Assembly (NCBI GenBank): GCA_937958075.1
Contig: CALFFB010000245.1
Span: forward strand, 1 to 31,307
Origin: an uncultured Geobacteraceae bacterium
GTDB taxonomy: Bacteria; Desulfobacterota; Desulfuromonadia; Desulfuromonadales; Geopsychrobacteraceae
Direction of reading: 5' to 3'
Length of the DNA stretch: 31,307 nucleotides
Part shown: piece after piece, positions 8,142 through 15,685 of the stretch
How positions within the stretch are numbered: position 1 is the stretch's first letter
Layout of the letters: every line of letters starts with the position of its first letter
Notes under the pieces: generated by a model
Database searches by the model: none
What the model saw: only the letters and a program-made list of their open reading frames with translations
Told to the model about the DNA's origin: nothing
Program-made: the position numbers and the translations under genes

Positions 8142-9141
8142 GGGTCTTTCCTTTACGCGTCAGCGCCAAATTGAGCAGACGCTGAATCAGTGTCTGATAG
8201 TCGTAGCCGGCAACCTGCGCGGCCCGCGCGAACCCGGCATCAGGGCAGATGTCGGGGTTGGCGTTGATTTCAAGAATATAGGGGACGTCGTTGTGCAGCC
8301 GGATATCAACCCGTGAGTAATCACGACAACCGAGGAGTCTGCACGCCTGCAGGGCTGTCTGCTCGATCTTTTTTCTGACCTTTTCTTCGATGCGGGCCGG
8401 GCAGACGGGCGTTGTCCCTTGATAATCGCCGGAGTCCTGCTGCCATTTGCCGGCATAGCTGACGATGGGATATTTCAGGTTGCCGGCAAAACAGATCTCC
8501 GATAATGGCAGGATAGTCGAGGAAGCGTTGCCCAGAACCGCGGCGTTGAACTCACGGCCGGGGATAAATCTTTCCACCAGAGCATCCTGGGCATAGCGTT
8601 CGTGGATATAGCGAACCCGCTTTTTTAACGCTGTCTCTGTGGTCACAATACTGTCGACACCAATGCTTAAGGACGCGTCTTCACTGCAGGGTTTGACAAT
8701 GAAGGGGCTCTTCAGATCAATTCTGGCAAGGGATTCATTGACGCGGACCCGGTAATAGTCAGGCGTCGGCAACCCATGCCTGACCAGCAGATCCTTGGTC
8801 AGGATTTTGTTCTGGGTAACGCCGAGGGTCAGGGGGGCGGAGCCGGTGTAGGGAAGATCGAGCAGCTCAAAGATGGCGGCGATATGCATTTCACGCGCGC
8901 TGTCACCGCGAAAGCCTTCGCACAGATTAAAAACCACAGCCGGCCGCAACAGCTGCAGCTTGCCGATAAAGGAAACGACTTCCGTGCCCAGGGGGATCAG
9001 GGCCGGAATATGGCCGAGGCGCCGCAGGGCGTCGGCAACGGCCGTTGCTTCCTCTTCGGCTCCGGCTTCCGAGATATGGTCATGGATCTCACCGCGCACG
9101 GGCTTGACCGGGGCGCGATTAAAACAGACGGCGACTTTCAT
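8134..9141 (-). CDS. ATP-grasp ligase, D-Ala-D-Ala ligase-like (second of pair)
   Basis: A 335-residue ATP-grasp protein related to D-alanine-D-alanine ligases, which activate a carboxylate as acyl phosphate and join it to an amine. The N-terminal domain has VFNLCEGFRGDS and ELLDLPYTGS (Ddl-like). The ATP-grasp core has PFIVKPCSEDASLSIGV, VERFIPGREFNAAVLG and the metal-binding end VDIRLHNDVPYILEINANPD. The C-terminal AAQVAGYDYQTLIQRLL is also Ddl-like. It overlaps the upstream ligase gene by 23 bases and the GNAT gene by 8. Two diverged ligases in tandem with a lysine aminomutase suggest peptide or amide synthesis rather than cell-wall D-Ala-D-Ala supply. The substrates are unknown. Confidence 0.85.
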   Translation of the reverse strand: MKVAVCFNRAPVKPVRGEIHDHISEAGAEEEATAVADALRRLGHIPALIPLGTEVVSFIGKLQLLRPAVVFNLCEGFRGDSAREMHIAAIFELLDLPYTGSAPLTLGVTQNKILTKDLLVRHGLPTPDYYRVRVNESLARIDLKSPFIVKPCSEDASLSIGVDSIVTTETALKKRVRYIHERYAQDALVERFIPGREFNAAVLGNASSTILPLSEICFAGNLKYPIVSYAGKWQQDSGDYQGTTPVCPARIEEKVRKKIEQTALQACRLLGCRDYSRVDIRLHNDVPYILEINANPDICPDAGFARAAQVAGYDYQTLIQRLLNLALTRKGKTHA

Positions 9142-10186
9142 GGCGATGCTCCTGAACAGGGTAATAACGTTGTAAGGCCGTATCAGCTACCAGCAGGATC
9201 AGTTCCTCGTAGGAAAGCCCTGCCGCTCGTGCAGCTTTGGGAAAACAACTGTTCTGTTCAGGTCGCGGCAGAATGCCGGGCAACGGGTTCATTTCGATCA
9301 CCTGCGGCCTTCCCGTCGCGTCAAGACGGACATCGATCCGGCACCAGTCACGACAGCCCAGCGCCCTGAAGGCGGCACGGCACAGGTGTTCAATCTGCTG
9401 ATGCAGAAAAGGCTCAAGACATGCCGGGCAGGAGAAGATCTCCAGGGGGTTGTCTTCGCTATCCCAGACCCACTTGGCTTCATAGGAATAGATGGGATTC
9501 ACCCCCTGGGGCAGGCTGGTAAAATCGATCTCAACAATGGGCAGAACACGCAGGTCATCGCCATTGCCGATAAGAGCGACGGTGAATTCACGGCCGGGGA
9601 GGAACTCCTCGATGATGGCCTTCTGGCCATAGGTCGCGCCGATCCACTCAAGCTGGCGTACCAGCTCACGGCGGTCCCTGACCAGGGCACTGTTGGTCAC
9701 ACCTTTGCTCGATCCCTCAAGGCAGGGTTTGACGATCAGGGGATAGCGCAGATTGCGGGGAATCTGCAGCAGGCTGGTCACCACCCAGAACCGGGGGGTA
9801 GCGACCCGGTGCTGACGCAGAATCTCCTTGGTGCGCTGTTTGTCCAGACACAGGCCCAGGGTCAGGGGATCACTGCCGGAGTAGGGGATCTGCAACATCT
9901 CCAGAATGGCGGGGATCTGAGCTTCGCGACTGGCGCCGTGCAGGCCTTCAGCGATATTGAAGACAAGATCAGGATCAAGGTGACGCAGTTTTTCAAAAGC
10001 GTCCGTATCAGCATTGATCAGAGTGACCTGATGACGGCCGGACAGGGCCGACGCCACGGCCTGGATGGTGTGGATATCGTCCCACTCAGCGTAGATGTCG
10101 GTGGTGGATTGCGGCGGCGCCGGCGAGGGAGGTTCATCGTCCTGGGCGGACTCCTCGCGCAGATTGAAAACCAGTGCAACGTTCAT
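9119..10186 (-). CDS. ATP-grasp ligase, D-Ala-D-Ala ligase-like (first of pair)
   Basis: A 355-residue Ddl-like ATP-grasp protein that opens the operon. It has VFNIAEGLHGASREAQ and QIPYSGSDPLTLGLCLDK in the N-terminal region, PLIVKPCLEGSSKGV as the nucleotide-binding strand and loop, IIEEFLPGREFTVALIG, and the metal-binding VDVRL-like segment (IDVRLDATGRPQVIEMNP) near the C-terminus. Residues about 14-30 form a proline-rich insert (PPSPAPPQ) not seen in the sister protein. AAGGGG lies 9 bases before the ATG and is part of an alternative RNA helix (see the leader at 10187-10339). It is a distant paralogue of the next gene. It probably ligates an amino acid or peptide, and whether it handles beta-lysine is inference from context. 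Confidence 0.85.
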   Translation of the reverse strand: MNVALVFNLREESAQDDEPPSPAPPQSTTDIYAEWDDIHTIQAVASALSGRHQVTLINADTDAFEKLRHLDPDLVFNIAEGLHGASREAQIPAILEMLQIPYSGSDPLTLGLCLDKQRTKEILRQHRVATPRFWVVTSLLQIPRNLRYPLIVKPCLEGSSKGVTNSALVRDRRELVRQLEWIGATYGQKAIIEEFLPGREFTVALIGNGDDLRVLPIVEIDFTSLPQGVNPIYSYEAKWVWDSEDNPLEIFSCPACLEPFLHQQIEHLCRAAFRALGCRDWCRIDVRLDATGRPQVIEMNPLPGILPRPEQNSCFPKAARAAGLSYEELILLVADTALQRYYPVQEHRHESRRLF

Positions 10187-10339
10187 GGTGGTAACCCCTT
10201 AATAGCCGAAAAACCGTTGACAGATGACTTCCTGACGGAAGGTCTGCCTGCATCAATGCGGGGGCCTGGCGGTGGCTATAAAAAGGGGTCACTTTTTATG
10301 CTTGGATCGTTACGCTTGCCCGCATATTGCCTGCAGATA
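10187..10339 (-). promoter_or_regulatory. Structured leader with mutually exclusive helices around the ribosome binding site
   Basis: This is the untranslated leader of the ATP-grasp/kamA operon, described in RNA order. Helix A is ATGCGGG (10325-10319) with CCCGCAT (10262-10256). Hairpin B is ATAAAAAG (10299-10292) with CTTTTTAT (10285-10278). Helix C pairs CCCCTT plus ATAGCC (10288-10274) with GGCTATTAAGGGG (10207-10195), two blocks of 6 pairs that include the AAGGGG ribosome binding site. Hairpin B and helix C share bases and cannot coexist, so the leader can switch the site between open and closed. Another small hairpin, near GACCTTCC/GGAAGTC, lies between. No known riboswitch class is recognised. 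Confidence 0.55.
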
Positions 10340-10345
10340 AGTTAG

Positions 10346-10374
10346 CGTATACTCTTCACAAGGGGCTTCGTCAA
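10346..10374 (-). promoter_or_regulatory. Putative sigma-70 promoter for the ATP-grasp/kamA operon
   Basis: On the minus strand TTGACG (10374-10369) is followed by exactly 17 bases and TATACG (10351-10346). Transcription would start near 10339, giving a leader of about 150 bases. Spacing is ideal and the -35 is near consensus. Confidence 0.5.
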
Positions 10375-10434
10375 TAGAAAAAAAATGATTGGAAAAAATA
10401 TTTTTTACTTAAATATTATCAGTCAGTTGGAAAG

Positions 10435-10731
10435 CTATGAGGGGATGTTGATTTGCGGTTTTTCCGGGTTTTTCCGGTACAGCAGAATGGTCCGGCCAAG
10501 AACCTGGGCGACGGCAGAGCCCGTCGCCCGGGCCAGCTCATCGGCAATCTGGCGGCGATCACTGATGCAGCCTTCCTGCAGCTTGACTTTAATCAGTTCG
10601 TGGGTGGTCAGGGCCTCGTCCGTCGCCGCGACTAAAGTCGGGGTCAGTTCATCCTTGCCGATCATGATAATCGCCTTGAGATGATGACCCAGTCCCCGTA
10701 AATAACGTGCCTGTTTACCGCTGAGAGCCAT
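10435..10731 (-). CDS. yhbY: YhbY/CRS1-YhbY (CRM) family RNA-binding protein
   Basis: A 98-residue single-domain RNA-binding protein of the CRM/YhbY family, associated in other bacteria with maturing 50S ribosomal subunits. The sequence has the expected LSGKQARYLRGLGHHLKAII start, the MIGKDELT loop and HELIKVKLQEG, followed by GRTILLYRKNP at the end. The start at 10731 is preferred because GGAGG lies 9 bases upstream, while the in-frame ATG nine bases earlier touches that site. It is downstream of azlD on the same strand with a possible weak terminator in the 84-base gap. Nothing in the sequence is unusual. Confidence 0.92.
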   Translation of the reverse strand: MALSGKQARYLRGLGHHLKAIIMIGKDELTPTLVAATDEALTTHELIKVKLQEGCISDRRQIADELARATGSAVAQVLGRTILLYRKNPEKPQINIPS

Positions 10732-10745
10732 AAAATCCATCCTCC

Positions 10746-10790
10746 AAAAAATATCACTATCAAGGAGGGCTTCCGACCCCGCACCTGATA
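10746..10790 (-). terminator. Possible intrinsic terminator between azlD and yhbY
   Basis: In minus-strand RNA, TATCAGG (10790-10784) can pair with CCTTGATA (10765-10758) with one bulge, and an inner GGGG/CCCT also pairs. GTGATATTTTTT follows. The stem is imperfect and yhbY starts immediately downstream, so it may only reduce read-through. Confidence 0.35.
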
Positions 10791-10815
10791 CTGAACCGTA
10801 GTGAAACCCATTGTT

Positions 10816-11139
10816 TTAATACAGGCTCCCGGCGAGCCAGTACAACCCCATGCCGATGAGCACCGTACCGCCGAGGCTACGGGTTTTCAGGGCAAAGATC
10901 AAGGTCGGAACGGCGACCAGCAACTCCCGCTTGCCGATAACGAAACTGTCGGTTGTCGCGTCGACAAACAGGCCCGGAGCTAGCAGGGCGCTCAACACCG
11001 CTACCGGCACCAGGCCCAGCCAGTCGATGAGCCACCGGGGCATGTTCCTGTGGGCGAGGTAGAGCAGGGGCAGGGCGCGGGGCAGATAGGTAACGATGCC
11101 CATGCCGGCAAACAGGAAGAGATAGTCGCCGGGCGTCAT
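10816..11139 (-). CDS. azlD: AzlD family branched-chain amino-acid exporter subunit
   Basis: A 107-residue integral membrane protein, the small partner of AzlC in branched-chain amino-acid (or analogue) export. It has the family features GMGIVTYLPRALPLLYLA with the conserved PR, four hydrophobic helices (about 6-28, 39-60, 67-84 and 88-106) and the VPVAVLSALLAPGLF segment. Its ATG overlaps the azlC stop by 4 bases (ATGA), so the two subunits are made in a coupled way. The length is typical. The substrate is inferred only from the family. Confidence 0.9.
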   Translation of the reverse strand: MTPGDYLFLFAGMGIVTYLPRALPLLYLAHRNMPRWLIDWLGLVPVAVLSALLAPGLFVDATTDSFVIGKRELLVAVPTLIFALKTRSLGGTVLIGMGLYWLAGSLY

Positions 11140-11849
11140 GGGCCCTGTTTCCGCCGCAGCAGGATATAGCCGATGGTCGCGGCGCTCACCGCTGCGCCGA
11201 CAATGTAGGAATCACCGGGTATGAGGATTTTCCAGATGACGGCAATCACTGCCGCGATCAGGGCGGTAACGATATAGATGCGGCCGTGGAACTGAAATAC
11301 CAGCAGACAGATAAACATGCCGGTGAGGGCGTAATCGATACCAAAGGCCCCGGCCGGCACCAGTTGCCCGACCAGGACGCCGGCAACGGTCGCTATAAAC
11401 CAGACGGCATTGGCCAGTTGATTCACTATCAACGCCTGCCAGCGGTTCCAGTCACCCTTCCGGAAACGCGCCATGTTGACAGCAAAGCTCTCATCCGTAA
11501 TGCCATAAGCGAACAGAGCGAGAAAGGACCGCTTGACCCCGTGGAGATAGACCGCCAGGGCTGAACTCATCAGCAGGTGTCTTAGGTTGACGATAAAGGT
11601 CGTACCGATGATAGCGGCGGCAGAGCTGCCGGCGGCCAGCATGGCCACGCAGATGAACTGGGCGCTGCCGGCAAAAACCAGCAGCGACATCAGGGCCACC
11701 GCCCACCAGGGCAGCTGCGCCTGCCGGGCCAGAACCCCCATGGCCAGACCGATGGGAAAATAACCGAGACAGATGGGCCAGGCCGCCACCAGGGCGGACC
11801 GTACCTGTAGACGCGAACATGCTTTGTTGAGGCTGTCGGTATTCGCCAC
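11136..11849 (-). CDS. azlC: AzlC family branched-chain amino-acid exporter subunit
   Basis: A 237-residue membrane protein and the large subunit of the AzlCD exporter. Family landmarks are WPICLGYFPIGLAMGVLARQA near the N-terminus, FAGSAQFICVAMLAAG, NLRHLLMSSALAVYL and YGITDESFAVN. Hydrophobic helices cover most of the chain. It starts 3 bases after the stop of the Na/phosphate cotransporter gene and overlaps azlD by 4 bases, so the three are one transcript. The pairing of a phosphate transporter and an amino-acid exporter in one operon has no obvious shared purpose. Confidence 0.92.
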   Translation of the reverse strand: MANTDSLNKACSRLQVRSALVAAWPICLGYFPIGLAMGVLARQAQLPWWAVALMSLLVFAGSAQFICVAMLAAGSSAAAIIGTTFIVNLRHLLMSSALAVYLHGVKRSFLALFAYGITDESFAVNMARFRKGDWNRWQALIVNQLANAVWFIATVAGVLVGQLVPAGAFGIDYALTGMFICLLVFQFHGRIYIVTALIAAVIAVIWKILIPGDSYIVGAAVSAATIGYILLRRKQGP

Positions 11850-11852
11850 TGC

Positions 11853-13577
11853 TCAGCTTTTACGTTTCTCTGTCAGCTTGGAGGCGACATTGGCGCCGTT
11901 GGCCGACGATTCTTCCGAAAGGGCTTCGTGCAGGTTGACGGTATGGTTCTTGATTCGCCGCATGGCAACGGCCATGTCGCTGAAGGTCAGGGCCGGCAGC
12001 GCCCCGCACTTGCCGTCACGCATCCGGATCAGGTGGGCCGACCGGATCTCGTCCGCCAGATCATTGAGGCGGGCCGCTTCGCGGTAAACGGTTTTTTTGT
12101 CCGCTGTGCCTTCACCGTGGAAGGTTTTACCCACCAGGGTGAAAAAAGAGAAAACTTCGCGATGAAAGCTGTGCAGGTCGTCCCAGGCATCGGCACTGAA
12201 ATCCAGTTCGTTCTTTTCCAGGCGGCGCATATAGGAACAGAGGGATGCGGCGTAATCGGCGATGGACTCCAGTTCATCCGCCGCCCTGACATAGCCGTAA
12301 ATGAGATCCGATTGCTGTTTGCCGGCATTGGCCGCCTGCATCAGGGCAACGGTAAAGCTGGTGATCTCGTGCTGGATGATGTCCGTTTCCTCTTCAATGG
12401 CCTTGACCTTCTGATAGAAGCGGTCATGATCCTTAAGGTCGCGCTGGAGGAAGCTGCCGGCGTGGCGCAGGGCTTTGTGTACCCGCATCTGCATGCGCTT
12501 GAGCTGCTCGTAGACCATGGAGACCCCGACGGCGACGGGAATGGTGCCGGGATTGCCGAAATACTTGAAGGACTTCTTTTTGGAGTCGTCCTTTTCCGGA
12601 ACGATCTTCATCACCAGTTGCGTCAGAAGGCCCAGAAACGGCAGTACCACCAAGGTGGCCGTCACATTGAACAGACTGTGGGCAAGGGCGATATGGGCGG
12701 CGACATAAGGACGGTTGCCTTCACTGTCGGCATAGTCTGCCGCGCCGGGAACCATGGATTCGATCAGACCGACGAATGGCGAAAAGATAAGAATAATAAT
12801 CAGTACTCCGACCACATTGAACAGACTGTGCGCCATGGCTGTTCTGCGGGCGGATACGGTGCCGCCGATGGCCGCCAGCTGAGCGGTGATGGTGGTGCCG
12901 ATGTTTTCTCCCATGACCAGGGCAACAGCCGTATGCAGGGGGATGGCCCCGGTCGCCGCCAGGGCGATGGTGATACCCAGGGTCGCGGAGCTGCTCTGCA
13001 CGGCAATGGTCATCAGACAGCCGATCAGCACACAGCCCAGAATACTGATCAGGGACTGGGCATCAAGCAGCAGCATCAGGTTCCGAAAGCCGTCATGATA
13101 GCGCAACGGCTTGAAGGCCTCGCTCATGATTTCCAGACCGAAGAAAATCAGCCCCAGGGCCACCAGAACCTTTGCCGAAGCGACGATCCGCTCCTTTTTT
13201 GAAAAGAGCATGGGGAAGATCCCCAGGCCGATCAGAAACAATCCGTACTTGCCGATCTTGATCGCCAGAATCCAGCCGGTAATCGTGGTACCGATATTGG
13301 CGCCAAGAATAAAGCCGATGGCCTGGGACAACTGCATCAAACCGGCATTGACCAGCCCGACCACCATGACCGTCGAAATACTCGAGGACTGGACAAAGGT
13401 GGTGACGGCAAGGCCGACGAGCACGGCCAGAACCCGGTTGGTTGTCAGGGAGGAGATGATCCTGCGCAACAGGCCGCCGGACAGCTGCTGCAAGCTGTCG
13501 GAGAGATACCTCATGCCGAGAATAAATACGCCCAGTCCACCAACAGCCGTGTACGCCATTACAAAGGGATCAATCAT
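11853..13577 (-). CDS. Na+/phosphate cotransporter with C-terminal PhoU-like domain
   Basis: A 574-residue inner-membrane protein of the NptA/YjbB type. The membrane part (about residues 1-330) holds two inverted repeats, each with the substrate-site motif QSSS (FVQSSSISTVM and AVQSSSATLGITIALA) and a following GxNIGTTIT (LGANIGTTITG, MGENIGTTITA). The C-terminal 200 residues form the helical PhoU-like domain (RRLEKNELDFS, MAVAMRRIKNHTVNLHEAL). It imports phosphate using the sodium gradient, and the PhoU tail probably regulates this. AGGA lies 9 bases before the ATG. It leads an operon with azlC and azlD and is divergent from the phosphofructokinase gene. Confidence 0.9.
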   Translation of the reverse strand: MIDPFVMAYTAVGGLGVFILGMRYLSDSLQQLSGGLLRRIISSLTTNRVLAVLVGLAVTTFVQSSSISTVMVVGLVNAGLMQLSQAIGFILGANIGTTITGWILAIKIGKYGLFLIGLGIFPMLFSKKERIVASAKVLVALGLIFFGLEIMSEAFKPLRYHDGFRNLMLLLDAQSLISILGCVLIGCLMTIAVQSSSATLGITIALAATGAIPLHTAVALVMGENIGTTITAQLAAIGGTVSARRTAMAHSLFNVVGVLIIILIFSPFVGLIESMVPGAADYADSEGNRPYVAAHIALAHSLFNVTATLVVLPFLGLLTQLVMKIVPEKDDSKKKSFKYFGNPGTIPVAVGVSMVYEQLKRMQMRVHKALRHAGSFLQRDLKDHDRFYQKVKAIEEETDIIQHEITSFTVALMQAANAGKQQSDLIYGYVRAADELESIADYAASLCSYMRRLEKNELDFSADAWDDLHSFHREVFSFFTLVGKTFHGEGTADKKTVYREAARLNDLADEIRSAHLIRMRDGKCGALPALTFSDMAVAMRRIKNHTVNLHEALSEESSANGANVASKLTEKRKS

Positions 13578-13633
13578 GATTGTCTATCCTGATACAAATC
13601 TGTCGTGTTATTTAGCCCAAGTGATGGCACCGG

Positions 13634-13662
13634 AATTTAATGACCTTTTGTGATGCAGTCAA
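13634..13662 (-). promoter_or_regulatory. Putative sigma-70 promoter for the Na/phosphate cotransporter operon
   Basis: On the minus strand TTGACT (13662-13657), 17 bases, then TAAATT (13639-13634). It lies 57 bases before the ATG at 13577 in the divergent intergenic region. Confidence 0.45.
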
Positions 13663-13683
13663 TAGTTGATCGCCACTATTACC

Positions 13684-13711
13684 TTACAAAGTCCAAACTC
13701 TGTGATATTCT
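13684..13711 (+). promoter_or_regulatory. Putative promoter for phosphofructokinase
   Basis: TTACAA (13684-13689), 16 bases, then TATTCT (13706-13711). The match is moderate. The region 13578-13830 otherwise holds only AT-rich DNA and the opposing promoter. Confidence 0.35.
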
Positions 13712-13830
13712 CCTGCGTGACGCCGGTAGCCAGCCATATAGCGTCGCCGACAAATATGATTTTTTATCATTTATATCAGTTCTCTATGTGTATTATTTAA
13801 AGTGTTTTATGAGACATTCAGGAGGTCAGT

Positions 13831-14796
13831 ATGCTCAAACGTATTGCTGTATTAACCAGCGGTGGTGACAGTTCCGGAATGAATGCCGCCGTCCGCGCGG
13901 TCGTACGCGCCGGACTGGTTTCCGGTATCGAGGTCATCGGCGTACAAAAGGGCTACCAGGGACTCATCGACCGGCTGTATGAGACCCTGACCACCAAATC
14001 CGTCAGCGGTATCCTGCAGCGCGGCGGCACCTTTCTCCAGAGCGCCCGGTGCAAGGAGATGCGCACGCAGGAAGGCCTGCAGCTGGCCTGCAACAATTTA
14101 AAGGGACTCGGCGTTGAAGGTCTGGTGGTTATCGGTGGTGACGGCTCCCTGGCTGGAGGCCTGGCCATTCATCAGCAGGGGATTCCGGTAGTGGGCATCC
14201 CGGCGTCCATCGACAACGATATCCCCTTTACCGATCTGTCCCTGGGCGTTGATACCGCTCTGAACAATATCGTCCGGGCCGTTGACAATCTCAAGGATAC
14301 GGCTTCATCCCACACCCGCGCCTTTGTCGTCGAAATCATGGGGCGCAACTGCGGCTACCTGACCGTGGCTGCGACCATCGCCAGCGGCGCCGAGTACAGT
14401 CTGATTCCGGAAGAGCCTTACGACCTGCAGCAGATCTGCAGGGATCTGCGCCGCCGTTATCAGGAAGGGCGCAACAACAGCATCATCATGGTCGCGGAAG
14501 GAGCTGGCCGGGCCGAAGAGATCGCTGCCCAGATCAAGGACCAGGTCGGCTTCGAGACCCGCGTGATTGTCCTCGGTCACTATCAGCGCGGCGGTTCGCC
14601 CTCGGCTTTCGACCGGCTTCTGGGGGCCCGGTTCGGTCGTGCGGCGGTGGATGGCCTGATCCAGGGGCACGCCGGCACCATGGTGGGTCTGAAGGGCTCG
14701 GCCATGGCCTTGACTGACCTGAAAAAGGTCGCGGAAGCCGGTATCCGGCCCATTAATCCCCTGTTCCCCTATCTGGCCAACAGCCTGTCCATATAG
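13831..14796 (+). CDS. pfkA: ATP-dependent 6-phosphofructokinase
   Basis: A 321-residue phosphofructokinase that phosphorylates fructose 6-phosphate in glycolysis, cytoplasmic. The ATP-site segment is GGDSSGMNAAVR (residues 11-22), and GGDGS (102-106) has Gly where pyrophosphate-dependent enzymes carry Asp, so ATP use is expected. The catalytic loop is SIDND (126-130, proton-abstracting Asp128), and MGRNCGYLT and HYQRGGSPSAFDR complete the substrate site. Compared with the usual GGDAPGMN and GTIDND, this enzyme has Ser at two positions. AGGAGG lies 9 bases before the ATG. It is the first gene of a plus-strand group with the hydrolase and the selenoprotein rhodanese, though 108 bases separate it from them. 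Confidence 0.92.
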   Translation: MLKRIAVLTSGGDSSGMNAAVRAVVRAGLVSGIEVIGVQKGYQGLIDRLYETLTTKSVSGILQRGGTFLQSARCKEMRTQEGLQLACNNLKGLGVEGLVVIGGDGSLAGGLAIHQQGIPVVGIPASIDNDIPFTDLSLGVDTALNNIVRAVDNLKDTASSHTRAFVVEIMGRNCGYLTVAATIASGAEYSLIPEEPYDLQQICRDLRRRYQEGRNNSIIMVAEGAGRAEEIAAQIKDQVGFETRVIVLGHYQRGGSPSAFDRLLGARFGRAAVDGLIQGHAGTMVGLKGSAMALTDLKKVAEAGIRPINPLFPYLANSLSI

Positions 14797-14904
14797 ACCC
14801 GGCACAAGTAAAACAGCAGTGATTGTGCTGCCCCTCTTCCCTTCAAGGTGGGGTCTGCCTTATGATGACAACAAAGGTCATCTTTGTTCATCAGGAGGCT
14901 CAAC

Positions 14905-15648
14905 ATGATAATCATGCGCTTGATCACCACCAGCTTGCTGGTTCTGCTGGCGGCTTCCGTTCATGCCGGGGGTACCTTTGTCGATTACCGGATCGACAAT
15001 GCAGACTACCAGGGATACTACATTTCGCCGGCGGACAACGCACCACTGATCCTGCTCGTTCATGACTGGGACGGGCTGGGGGATTACGAAATCCGCCGCG
15101 CCCGCATGCTGGCCGACAAGGGCTATGCGGTGTTCGCCGTGGATATGTTCGGCCGGGGGATACGTCCGCAGGAAATTTCCGAGCGCCAGCGCCTGACCGG
15201 TGCCCTGTATCAGGATCGTAAGCAGATGCGCCGTTTACTGGAGGGCGCCCTGATGGCTGCCAACGACCAGGGTGCACAGTTGACCAACGCGGTGGCCATG
15301 GGGTACTGTTTTGGCGGTACGGTTGTTCTGGAACTGGCGCGTTCCGGTGCCGACCTGAAAGGTTTTGTCAGTTTTCACGGCGGTCTGGCCACTCCGGAAG
15401 GACAGTCCTACGCCACGACCAGGGGGTCAGTGCTGGTCCTGCATGGCAGTGCCGACACGGCCGTCTCCATGGCTGATTTCGCGCAGCTGACAACCGAACT
15501 TGAGGCTCACGACATTCCCCATGAGATGATCACCTACAGTGGGGCTCCCCACGCTTTTACCCTGTTTGATTCTGATCGTTATCGCGCAGATGCTGACAGG
15601 AAATCCTGGGATCGTTTTCTGGGTTATCTGCAGGAAACGCTGGATTGA
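14905..15648 (+). CDS. Exported dienelactone hydrolase family protein
   Basis: A 247-residue alpha/beta hydrolase of the dienelactone hydrolase family with an N-terminal signal peptide (ITTSLLVLLAASVHA, cleavage near residue 21). The triad is visible as GYCFGG (Cys135), GSADT (Asp184) and APHAFT (His216). HDWDGL near residue 53 forms the oxyanion region. The start at 14905 is chosen because AGGAGG sits 6 bases upstream, and the in-frame ATG further upstream has no such site. The rhodanese gene follows after 37 bases on the same strand. The real substrate is unknown. Members of this family act on many esters and thioesters. Confidence 0.88.
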   Translation: MIIMRLITTSLLVLLAASVHAGGTFVDYRIDNADYQGYYISPADNAPLILLVHDWDGLGDYEIRRARMLADKGYAVFAVDMFGRGIRPQEISERQRLTGALYQDRKQMRRLLEGALMAANDQGAQLTNAVAMGYCFGGTVVLELARSGADLKGFVSFHGGLATPEGQSYATTRGSVLVLHGSADTAVSMADFAQLTTELEAHDIPHEMITYSGAPHAFTLFDSDRYRADADRKSWDRFLGYLQETLD

Positions 15649-15685
15649 TTATTCCGGCCAACCCGAAGAGACAGGAGAGACATTC

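Noticed and set aside
10187..10339. A lysine riboswitch before the lysine aminomutase operon
   Set aside because: The leader is about 150 bases, and I see none of the conserved five-helix core sequences of the lysine class. Only the general switch architecture is supported.
10375..10434. An AT-only hairpin after yhbY (AATATTT/AAATATT)
   Set aside because: The pairing is too weak and AT-rich to call a terminator with confidence.
11928..13202. A 424-codon open frame on the plus strand opposite the Na/phosphate cotransporter
   Set aside because: The opposite strand encodes a well-conserved transporter with both QSSS motifs, and this frame has no coding signature.
14797..14904. A terminator after the phosphofructokinase gene
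   Set aside because: GCACAA/TTGTGC and CAGCA/TGCTG can pair, but the stems are short and no T run follows.
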